A DNA stretch of 64,000 bases from contig JBFXEW010000005.1 of assembly GCA_050179685.1 (NCBI GenBank), positions 124,001 to 188,000 on the forward strand, written 5' to 3'. The notes under the pieces are model-generated. The model was not told the DNA's origin. It searched no databases and was given only the letters and a program-made list of their open reading frames with translations. Position numbers and translations under genes: made by a program. Source of the DNA: GWE2-40-63 sp050179685 (GTDB lineage: Bacteria; Bacteroidota; Bacteroidia; Bacteroidales; SZUA-534). Below are positions 1 through 5,910 of this stretch, piece by piece (position 1 is the stretch's first letter; each line of letters starts with the position of its first letter).

Positions 1-200
1 TAACGTTTAGTATAAGAAACGTAAGTGATTTCGAAGCACTTACCTGTCAAGTTGCACAGAGCCAAATTTGCGTTTTGACACAAATTTAAAATATTAAACA
101 AACCCGTAAAATCGCAGATTTGGCGGAGCTGATTAAATGCTCTAAAGTTTCGTAAAGCACTGAGCCACTTATGTTTTTTATACATTGTTGTAGGGCGTTA
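1..200. repeat. Cassette-end spacer with long imperfect inverted repeat (attC-like)
   Basis: No gene fits here. The left arm (1-25, TAACG...GTAAG) and the right arm (168-200, CTTAT...CGTTA) are inverted copies: TAACG, TA, TATAA, AAAC and TAAG match in order, with the right arm carrying about eight extra bases as a bulge. The right arm ends with GTTGTAGGGCGTTA (187-200), whose last three bases are the stop codon of the neighbouring gene. A long imperfect palindrome with unequal arms next to a stop codon is the architecture of integron attC sites, but I see no canonical GTTRRRY core, so this is a resemblance only. The window edge may cut the left arm. Confidence 0.5.
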
Positions 201-731
201 TTTCCTGTCAAAATAATCAGATAATTCTTGAAATGAAAACAAGAGTTTTATTTCATCTGAGTCTGAAAAGTGCTTTCTTGTAACTTCATCAGTAATATGA
301 TTAATAAATCTACACTCCAGTTGACTTCTTTTTCCAGCATAACTAAAATCAATAATTTTAATTTCACTCCCTACATTTATTTTCACCATATCCCAATGTT
401 TGAAATCTTTTTTACAGACAAAAACGTCGTCAGGTTTAATACCGATTTCCTCTAACTCCATTTTCTTGTCGGAGAAATCACCTATAAAAAATAAGTCTAA
501 CTTTTCTATGTTTTCTTGAATCATACTGCAATTAGCTTTGAGTTTAAAGAATGTAGTCCTTATCTCATAAAGATTTTCAATTTCTTTTACATCGTCAATA
601 TCTTTAGTCCCATTAAGCAAATCAATGATTTCATCATACTCTCCACCTTTAACAAGTTTTTGAAGTGTCGATGATAGCCATGCTCTTTCTGGAAAGCTTT
701 TAAAAATTTGTTTGTATTCTTCTGTAGTCAT
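198..731 (-). CDS. Hypothetical protein (177 aa), third gene of HNH-deiminase operon
   Basis: I do not recognise this protein. It has no signal peptide or membrane segment, so it is probably cytoplasmic. The N-terminal half (about 1-80) is charged and looks helical; residues about 85-175 look beta-rich, with an acidic and aromatic C-terminus. It starts 12 bases after the stop of the deiminase gene, so it is very likely co-transcribed with it and with the HNH gene upstream. Its stop codon forms the first three bases of the inverted-repeat spacer end, as expected for the last gene of a mobile cassette. Function unknown; a regulatory or immunity partner of the two upstream proteins is possible but is only an inference from position. 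Confidence 0.75.
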   Translation of the reverse strand: MTTEEYKQIFKSFPERAWLSSTLQKLVKGGEYDEIIDLLNGTKDIDDVKEIENLYEIRTTFFKLKANCSMIQENIEKLDLFFIGDFSDKKMELEEIGIKPDDVFVCKKDFKHWDMVKINVGSEIKIIDFSYAGKRSQLECRFINHITDEVTRKHFSDSDEIKLLFSFQELSDYFDRK

Positions 732-743
732 ATTTTTTATGTT

Positions 744-1586
744 TTATTTAATTGTCCATGTTGTACAGTTTAATAAACCGCCAAAAAGTCCAATTGAATT
801 GAAGTTAATTGTTTCAACTTTTCTATTAGGGAATATTTGTCTGAATATCGCCAGAACTTCATCGTCTTTATTGTTCTCTATTTCAAAAATCGGTAATACA
901 ATCAGATTTTGAATTTCTAAATAGTTAACGTAACAACCTATAGCATGGTCAGGATATTTTGGTTCTTTGTATTCAAGAAATGGAATGTCTATATAATCAA
1001 TACCATGCTTTTTTAGGACTTTGTTAATCCCATTTCTCCAATATTTATACTCCTTTTCTCTATCATTACCAATTATTACATCTCGGTCAACAAAGCGAAC
1101 AAGTCCATCTGCATGACCTGTCATGTCAGATTTTATTTGTGGAATAACAATAATTTCAACTTCAAGTAATTCTTCAATTTCTGAAATCAATTTGCTTTTA
1201 CTTGAATATTCGGGATTCTCATCAAATACACGGTCTGTGATAATTGCTCTATCTGACCAATTAACAATATTTCCGCCGTCAAGATTTATTTCAGAAAATC
1301 TTGGTTCAAAATCATTCGCTTTACAAACTATTTCAGGGTCAGACTGAAGCTCCAAGTCGTGTTTCAAGTAGGAAGGTTCATATCGGAATTGAACAAATTT
1401 ATCTTTAGCAATTTGAATTGGCATATAATCCCTGCACCAAATATCTCTTGTCGCTTTTATGAACTTGTATTTAACCGAACTGTTATCAAGCAGGTCGGTA
1501 AGTGCATTGCAAGTCTTAGTAAAACGCTTATCAGTATGAAGGTTTTCTGAAAGATAAACAGTATTTGTATCCCTTGCTATTATCAT
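744..1586 (-). CDS. Porphyromonas-type peptidylarginine/agmatine deiminase family protein
   Basis: Guanidino-group-modifying enzyme of the PAD_porph/agmatine deiminase family, which hydrolyses arginine-like guanidinium groups through a catalytic cysteine. Visible motifs: R47-D48-I-W-C-R52-D53 (substrate acid), LDGGNIV (102-108), GHADG with H158 and D160, and the C-terminal GGLLNCTTW with C274 as predicted nucleophile. The protein is 280 aa, shorter than classical agmatine deiminases (about 340-370), and has no signal peptide, so it is not a secreted Porphyromonas-type PAD. Its ATG overlaps the upstream HNH stop by four bases (ATGA), indicating translational coupling. It is not beside agmatine catabolism genes; the only arginine/polyamine genes in the window are some 31 kb away. 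Substrate unknown. Confidence 0.85.
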   Translation of the reverse strand: MIIARDTNTVYLSENLHTDKRFTKTCNALTDLLDNSSVKYKFIKATRDIWCRDYMPIQIAKDKFVQFRYEPSYLKHDLELQSDPEIVCKANDFEPRFSEINLDGGNIVNWSDRAIITDRVFDENPEYSSKSKLISEIEELLEVEIIVIPQIKSDMTGHADGLVRFVDRDVIIGNDREKEYKYWRNGINKVLKKHGIDYIDIPFLEYKEPKYPDHAIGCYVNYLEIQNLIVLPIFEIENNKDDEVLAIFRQIFPNRKVETINFNSIGLFGGLLNCTTWTIK

Positions 1587-2143
1587 TTAACCAATATTGA
1601 GTTGAAATAATTTTTCATTGCTGGAACAAAATTTATTCGCCAGTCTTCTTCTGAAATCAAGTTGCTTTTAGCATTGTTGCAAAACGGACAACATAAAACA
1701 GAATTATCATAGGTGTATCCAACGCTTGGATTAAGCTTTTCAATTTCTAATGTTCCCTTAGACCGTTTTGTTTTTTGATTAAGAGTCAAATTGCCATTTC
1801 TATTTTTGACAATTTTATGCAGTTCCTTTTGAGTTATCCCACAATAAGCACAGGATTCATTGTGTTTGTTGTACCACTTGATAAGTTTCTCAGGATTCTC
1901 AAAGAGTTCTCTTCTTTGTTCATTAAAGTATCTTGAATATAGGACTTGATACTCTTTAAATTCAACTTTTATTTGATTTAACCTGTCACTATTTATTCCA
2001 AGTTCATCTTCATAGAAAGCATCCAAAGAAAAGTATTTTTTGCGAGCCAGACCAGAAGTCCATTTTTTGTATTGGTCTATTTTTGCGAATTCATGAATCC
2101 GTTTTGTGTAACATAACTCGAAATATTTATCATTTAGATTCAT
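1583..2143 (-). CDS. HNH endonuclease-like zinc-binding protein
   Basis: 186-aa protein whose C-terminal half resembles HNH nuclease domains: CAYCG, then LEIEKLNPSVGYTYDN, then CCPFCNNAKS. The two CxxC pairs would bind structural zinc, and the YTYDN...CNNAKS stretch is typical of HNH proteins of phages and defence islands. The usual DH or HH of the catalytic strand is not obvious (EIEKL instead), so nuclease activity is uncertain. The N-terminal 90 residues are charged and helical and could bind DNA or a partner. It is the first gene of the operon and its stop codon overlaps the deiminase start. The motif TAATGCCCTACAAC lies 17 bases upstream of its start codon. Confidence 0.75.
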   Translation of the reverse strand: MNLNDKYFELCYTKRIHEFAKIDQYKKWTSGLARKKYFSLDAFYEDELGINSDRLNQIKVEFKEYQVLYSRYFNEQRRELFENPEKLIKWYNKHNESCAYCGITQKELHKIVKNRNGNLTLNQKTKRSKGTLEIEKLNPSVGYTYDNSVLCCPFCNNAKSNLISEEDWRINFVPAMKNYFNSILVK

Positions 2144-2159
2144 GGTTGTCTCTTTTTTC

Positions 2160-2173
2160 TAATGCCCTACAAC
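2160..2173. repeat. Inverted partner of the 187-200 cassette-end motif
   Basis: TAATGCCCTACAAC here is the inverted copy (13 of 14 bases) of GTTGTAGGGCGTTA at 187-200. The two copies bracket the three-gene HNH-deiminase-unknown operon exactly: one overlaps the last stop codon and the other sits just upstream of the first start codon. In gene orientation the order is GTTGTAGGGCATTA, genes, TAACGCCCTACAAC, the polarity expected of a gene cassette between two attC-like sites. Confidence 0.6.
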
Positions 2174-2408
2174 TATATACTGCCCCCCACTTCCTTTTAT
2201 CCAACTCAAATTTGGGGATATGTTCACCAGGATGCGTTTATAATTAATAGGTGTAGTTGATTTCACTTGTATTTGGTTTTAGCTAACCAAAGCTATAAAA
2301 TTATTTGGTAAACAGCTACTTTACCTGCCAATATTTTACAATTAATAGCCTTACAGGCCGGCAAAACAAAGGGCTAAAGGAAGGAGGTTTTCCGGGGTTT
2401 GGGGAATA
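2174..2408. other. Intergenic spacer, no gene seen
   Basis: Together with the motif to its left and the terminator to its right, this forms a gap of about 345 bases between genes. I see no convincing reading frame, RNA or promoter. It contains a purine-rich GGAAGGAGG stretch near 2380-2389 that is not followed by a start codon. Confidence 0.4.
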
Positions 2409-2446
2409 AAAAAACCTTTAAGCGTTTTTGCTTAAAGGTTTTTTTT
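2409..2446 (-). terminator. Rho-independent terminator (bidirectional)
   Basis: The stem AACCTTTAAGC (2413-2423) pairs perfectly with GCTTAAAGGTT (2430-2440) around a 6-base loop, with an A run before and a T run after, so it can work on both strands. The likely user is the minus-strand gene that ends at 2490. Confidence 0.85.
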
Positions 2447-2489
2447 GAAACGGGTAGTATTGCAAGCGGACTTTGTTGATGTCTCGATT

Positions 2490-2891
2490 TTAGTTGTTCG
2501 TTTTTTTATCCTTTAAATTAAGAATTAAGTGACCATATTTTCCTCTGGCTCCATACAAGGCGTTTGTTTTTAGTCCTGAGTCGAACTGATAATCGAGTAT
2601 ATCCGGCATGTTTATTTGTTTCAGTAATTTTTCTTCTACAGGCTTGCCGTTTATAGTAATTATTGGAAGTATCAGGTATTCTCCGTTAAAACTATTTGAG
2701 ATGTGGTGGCAATAGCTCAGATTTAGTGCCAAATCATAGGCCGTGGCAACTTTTTTCATCTTAAAACTTTCAGCTTTAACTTCTGTCGCTCTAAAAGGCG
2801 TTGAAGAATCCTTAATAGCAAAATTTTCAGTTTGAGTCTTTGCTGCCAAAGAGAGCACAAGCAATAAAAAAATAAGTTTAAGTTCTTTCAT
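2490..2891 (-). CDS. Small secreted protein resembling the end of a TonB plug domain
   Basis: 133-aa protein with an N-terminal signal peptide (KLIFLLLVLSLAAKTQT). Residues about 75-130 read like the final part of a TonB-dependent receptor plug: ING(K)PV, then 'INMPDILDY' where SusC plugs have an 'I.SIEVL' strand, then LYGARGKYGHLILNLK, matching the plug signature YGSRGANGVILITTK. No carboxypeptidase-like domain precedes it and no barrel follows, so it is a stand-alone plug-like domain in the periplasm. It could bind TonB-system partners or be a relic of a receptor. It lies alone between spacers of the island and is followed by a strong terminator. Function unknown. Confidence 0.65.
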   Translation of the reverse strand: MKELKLIFLLLVLSLAAKTQTENFAIKDSSTPFRATEVKAESFKMKKVATAYDLALNLSYCHHISNSFNGEYLILPIITINGKPVEEKLLKQINMPDILDYQFDSGLKTNALYGARGKYGHLILNLKDKKTNN

Positions 2892-3072
2892 CTGATGTTC
2901 TATTTAAGTTGAAAATATTTTAACGTTCTGCGCTTATGGCTTCGCGCCGCAAATTGTTGCAGAAGGTAATTAAACCAATATAAATGCAATACTTTTTTGT
3001 TTAACTGTCGAAAACCGGGTTGTGCCGCAGCGTGAGGCATGAACCGCTGTATTAGGTGTTTTATAGCTTAGC
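2892..3072. other. GC-rich cassette-type spacer
   Basis: Spacer between two minus-strand island genes, rich in GCGC/GCCGC-type motifs in an AT-rich setting (2925-2965 and 3015-3050). It ends on the gene side with AACGTTCTGCGC. It has the look of the other structured spacers in the island but lacks the GGCGCTAA core seen from 3950 onward. Confidence 0.35.
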
Positions 3073-3867
3073 TTACCAGTTGGCATGGTCAATATTTAAA
3101 ATGGCTGTAGTGGTGTGCAAATTGTCAACTGTATATATTGTACAATACCTTTCATTAGTGAAGGTATAAGCCACACAGACAAAATCATCACCATCCTTAA
3201 GGAAAATACTATAATAACCTTCAGGTAAACTTATCTCAAAAATACCATTCTCAGAAGAAGTAATATAGTCAACTAATAATTCGGCATTAAAAAACTCTGA
3301 GGGTTCGGTAATAGCAACTGTGGTTGAAATGGGCGTAGGTTCACAAGGAGGAATTCCAGGCCCTGGCATACAATTCCCTACATATAAACCAACTTTGCCC
3401 TTTAAAATACCGTTTCGGTGGTCAATAAATGCATCAATAGTAGTGACAGAATCTTGCTTTATGGTAAACTTAGGGCTGTTAAAATCATCATTTGACAGCC
3501 AGTAATTATCGATAAATTCATTTCCATCCCGTATGTATAGTCTATAATTGCCCTCGGGCAGACTTATTTCATAGGAACCCTCATCAGAAGTTAACACAGA
3601 ATCAACATATGTTTCACTATAAAAATCATCCGATAATTGGTTTATCTTCACGGTAGTTTTGAATGAAATAGATTGACAGGAACTTATAGGGATGCAATCG
3701 CCTTTATAGAGGCCTACCTTCCCTTTCAATACTCCATATTTTATGTCTTCAGTACCATCAGTTGTAGTATTATTGTTATCCTTTTCACAAGAAAGACAAC
3801 ACAAAACTAACGCTGAAAGAATAATAACAATATACCTTTTCATGCCAGTTATTAATTTAGTTTTCAT
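3073..3867 (-). CDS. Lipoprotein with two tandem carboxypeptidase-regulatory-like domains
   Basis: Secreted lipoprotein: hydrophobic stretch YIVIILSALVLCCLSC with lipobox LSC followed by EKDNNN. The body contains two copies of one domain. Both begin with LKGKVGLY.G.C.P, run through a strand with a valine-threonine core, and end with EISLPEG.Y...(I/L).DG. The fold is most like the prealbumin-like/carboxypeptidase regulatory (CarboxypepD_reg) domains common in Bacteroidota surface proteins. The start could be here or at the internal Met of MKRYIV (3843), which gives a more compact signal peptide. No enzymatic domain is present. It lies in the accessory island between spacers, and its surface role is unknown. 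Confidence 0.7.
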   Translation of the reverse strand: MKTKLITGMKRYIVIILSALVLCCLSCEKDNNNTTTDGTEDIKYGVLKGKVGLYKGDCIPISSCQSISFKTTVKINQLSDDFYSETYVDSVLTSDEGSYEISLPEGNYRLYIRDGNEFIDNYWLSNDDFNSPKFTIKQDSVTTIDAFIDHRNGILKGKVGLYVGNCMPGPGIPPCEPTPISTTVAITEPSEFFNAELLVDYITSSENGIFEISLPEGYYSIFLKDGDDFVCVAYTFTNERYCTIYTVDNLHTTTAILNIDHANW

Positions 3868-3941
3868 TGATTTATGATACAAGTAACAAAATTAAATTCT
3901 TATCACCAAAAGTTTTCTCTGCTTGGTGCGAGTTGGAGAAT

Positions 3942-3980
3942 ACACTGCAACCTTGGCGCTAAGTGCACGCAGTGTCTTGG
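3942..3980. repeat. Island spacer core, copy 1 (AACCTTGGCGCTAA type)
   Basis: Contains CAACCTTGGCGCTAAGTGCACGC, the most divergent of three copies of the core that also occurs at 4746 and 5493. It lies 5' of the lipoprotein gene, as the other two copies lie 5' of the CAT and antitoxin genes. The adjacent stretch GTGCAC...GCAGTG can form a small hairpin. Confidence 0.5.
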
Positions 3981-4078
3981 ATAGCTGCGTACGCTTTTGC
4001 AATAGATAAATAGTCTGTTAAAACAATCACCATGCTACCTATTTGCATCCAGGGTAATTAGCCCGGTGGCGGTAGTTC

Positions 4079-4711
4079 TTAGTCTTCAAGATTTAGTTCC
4101 CGCTGGAATTCATTAAGATATGTTGCTATATGCAAACCATCAACCAATCCGTGATGAGCTTCAATTGAAACTGGAAGAAACTTTTGGTCTTTCTGCGTAA
4201 AGAATTTTCCAAACGTGACTTTAGGAACCGATTCTGTTTTATCAAAATTTGTTGGATGCAACAATGCGGTGAACTTGTGCCATGGAAAAGTTGAATGACG
4301 AATCAAATCTTTTTTAATATCATCGTTGTTTAGGCGAAGGCCAGTGGAATTATTTACAGCTGCAATTTCGGATTGCAATTCCTGGTTAAAGCTTGCAAAG
4401 TCTTCTGTATAATTTACAAATGCAAAACCAAATGTCCCATCAGATCTTCCAATTGTAGTTCCAGCATTAATTTTGTCGAACAAAACAATATCCTGATCAA
4501 CTATCCTGAGTTTCAGTTCATCTACTGAATTGATAGCTTTCATAGATTTAAATAAATAATATGCGAAAAACGAATAATCATTTGCCTTACAGTATGCGTA
4601 AGCTTTACTACAATCGACTTCGCTTACTATCCCAAAAAATGGACTCGCCATTTTTGAAAAAAACGCGAAATGTTCGCGACGGTTCCAATTTTCGATATCA
4701 ATTATTCTCAT
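4079..4711 (-). CDS. Type A chloramphenicol acetyltransferase (CAT) family protein
   Basis: 210-aa acyltransferase of the trimeric CAT fold, which transfers acetyl from acetyl-CoA to hydroxyl groups such as that of chloramphenicol. The active-site signature is clear near the C-terminus: HHGLVDGLH (from about residue 186), matching HHxxxDGxH with the catalytic second His. Other family features are the N-terminal I..(E)NW.RREHF and GTTIGRSDG / FPWHKFTALLHP. I chose MRIIDIENW rather than the Met 36 bases upstream because all family similarity begins there. It is an island gene flanked by spacer repeats. Real chloramphenicol resistance cannot be told from sequence; many CatA-like Bacteroidota proteins have unknown acceptors. 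Confidence 0.85.
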   Translation of the reverse strand: MRIIDIENWNRREHFAFFSKMASPFFGIVSEVDCSKAYAYCKANDYSFFAYYLFKSMKAINSVDELKLRIVDQDIVLFDKINAGTTIGRSDGTFGFAFVNYTEDFASFNQELQSEIAAVNNSTGLRLNNDDIKKDLIRHSTFPWHKFTALLHPTNFDKTESVPKVTFGKFFTQKDQKFLPVSIEAHHGLVDGLHIATYLNEFQRELNLED

Positions 4712-4745
4712 CTTTACTAGTTCAATGCAGTTTAAAATAACCGCC

Positions 4746-4829
4746 AACCTTGGCGCTAAACGCAGTTGCGTTGTTTGTTTTTTGTATTTATGTTAAAACT
4801 AAGACTAAAAGTAAATTGAAATTGTGACT
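4746..4829. repeat. 84-bp direct repeat flanking the toxin-antitoxin pair, copy A
   Basis: Ungapped match to 5493-5576 with 7 differences in 84 bases. It starts with AACCTTGGCGCTAAACGC, contains a small hairpin (CGCAGTTGCG region), and ends in an AT-rich stretch ending TTGTGACT. It lies between the toxin gene end and the CAT gene start. The 747-bp unit between copies carries exactly the toxin-antitoxin pair. Confidence 0.85.
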
Positions 4830-4879
4830 TTTACAAGTGGCGCAAGCAAGACGTTTGAACTCTGCTTAGCCGGCGTAGC

Positions 4880-5182
4880 TTAAATTCTTAAATCATCAGG
4901 ATTTTTCCTATTATCGTATATTGTGACCAATGTTATGGTGTCTCCATCAATTCGATAATATATCGAAGTCAGCTTAGCAACAACTGACCGTCTTATTGTT
5001 TTAGATTTTGGTGAAAGCGTAAATGATTCAGGATTTTTTTTAATTAATTCAATTTGCCTGTCAAACTTTTCAGCGAATTTCTTAATATCTTTTTCCGGGA
5101 ATTTCCTTTCCAAATAATCAATTATATCCTTGAGTCCATTTAAAGCTTCGTCCGTCCAAACTAATTTATAAGTATTTCTCAT
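4880..5182 (-). CDS. RelE/ParE-family toxin
   Basis: About 100-aa toxin of the RelE/ParE superfamily, which either cleaves ribosome-bound mRNA or blocks gyrase. Recognisable features: the start YKLVWTDEALNGLKDIIDYLE, the helix containing FDRQIELIKKNPESF, and the C-terminal strands SIYYRIDGDTITLVTIYDNRKNP, where the late Tyr/Arg residues of the family sit. Of two possible starts, MRNTYKLVW (5182) fits the family; the upstream Met at 5203 would add seven residues. It overlaps the end of the antitoxin gene by 17 bases, so the pair is translationally coupled. Confidence 0.85.
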   Translation of the reverse strand: MRNTYKLVWTDEALNGLKDIIDYLERKFPEKDIKKFAEKFDRQIELIKKNPESFTLSPKSKTIRRSVVAKLTSIYYRIDGDTITLVTIYDNRKNPDDLRI

Positions 5183-5399
5183 AAATCTTTCTAGCCGTTT
5201 CATGGGAATGGACCTTCCCTTCTGAGATATTTTTTAATCCTCTATCAATCGAATCCTTTTCTGCAGTTGAAATATCATCCCACCAATCAGCGGTATTGGT
5301 GTAATCGTCATGAATTCGTTTAATTTTTTCAATAACCGATGAATCATTCAGTTTAGCAATCCATTCGATTAATCCGAGTTTTTCCGCTTGTATATTCAT
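5166..5399 (-). CDS. Antitoxin of the RelE/ParE-type module
   Basis: 77-aa acidic, helical protein directly upstream of and overlapping the toxin gene. Its sequence (IEWIAKLNDSSVIEKI, TADWWDDIS, IDRGLKNISEGKVHSHETARKIYEKYL) is typical of Bacteroidota antitoxins without a recognisable DNA-binding domain; the C-terminal SEGKV(H)SHE segment resembles the toxin-wrapping tail of addiction-module proteins. It should neutralise the toxin by direct binding. The pair is bracketed by 84-bp direct repeats, so it is a discrete movable unit. Confidence 0.8.
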   Translation of the reverse strand: MNIQAEKLGLIEWIAKLNDSSVIEKIKRIHDDYTNTADWWDDISTAEKDSIDRGLKNISEGKVHSHETARKIYEKYL

Positions 5400-5492
5400 T
5401 TTAAAACGCTTTGTACAAATATAGAAAAGTATTTTGTTGATATAAATTTAAAGTTATCAATGTTTTATTTGCATAAACCGACAATGCCAACT

Positions 5493-5576
5493 AACCCTGG
5501 CGCTAAACGCCGTTGCATTGTTTGTTTCTTGCATCTATGTTAAAACTAAGACTAAAAGTAAATTGAAATTGCGACT
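5493..5576. repeat. 84-bp direct repeat flanking the toxin-antitoxin pair, copy B
   Basis: Partner of copy A at 4746-4829, offset by exactly 747 bp. Its core AACCCTGGCGCTAAACGC differs from copy A by one base in 18. It lies about 95 bases 5' of the antitoxin start. Recombination between the copies would delete the toxin-antitoxin unit cleanly. Confidence 0.85.
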
Positions 5577-5910
5577 AAGGCAAAAACCGAAAGCAGGATG
5601 TAAGAGCGGGGGTTGTTATTGTGCCTTATAACTGTGAAAACTCAACAAATAAGAGGCTTTGCTAAAATATTACAAACAAAAAAAACATAGCTCCTTAATT
5701 TATGTTTACCTTTTTTCTTTTGTGACCAAAAGAAACAAAAGAAAGGCACTGCACGCTTTCAATCTCCACACAACCAACTGCTCAGCGACAATGCCTTCCT
5801 CCCCACAAAATTAACCTATAGTAAACTTACACAACAATTAATCCGTTTTGTATTAATTGCTTCTATATAACAAGGGGTCAAAAGAAATGTTTTGAGAAGT
5901 ATTTATTTTT
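5577..5910. other. Intergenic region at the end of the island, with an A/T-rich inverted repeat
   Basis: No gene seen. TTTCTTTTGT (5714-5723) and ACAAAAGAAA (5735-5744) form a perfect 10-bp inverted repeat with an 11-base loop. I recall similar CTTTTGT..ACAAAAG elements as common dispersed intergenic repeats in Bacteroidota. The region marks the change from accessory cassettes to ordinary chromosomal operons. Confidence 0.45.

Noticed and set aside
3942..5576. Canonical integron attC sites
   Set aside because: The spacers have inverted or direct repeats in the right places but no GTTRRRY/RYYYAAC core pair, and no IntI gene is in the window.
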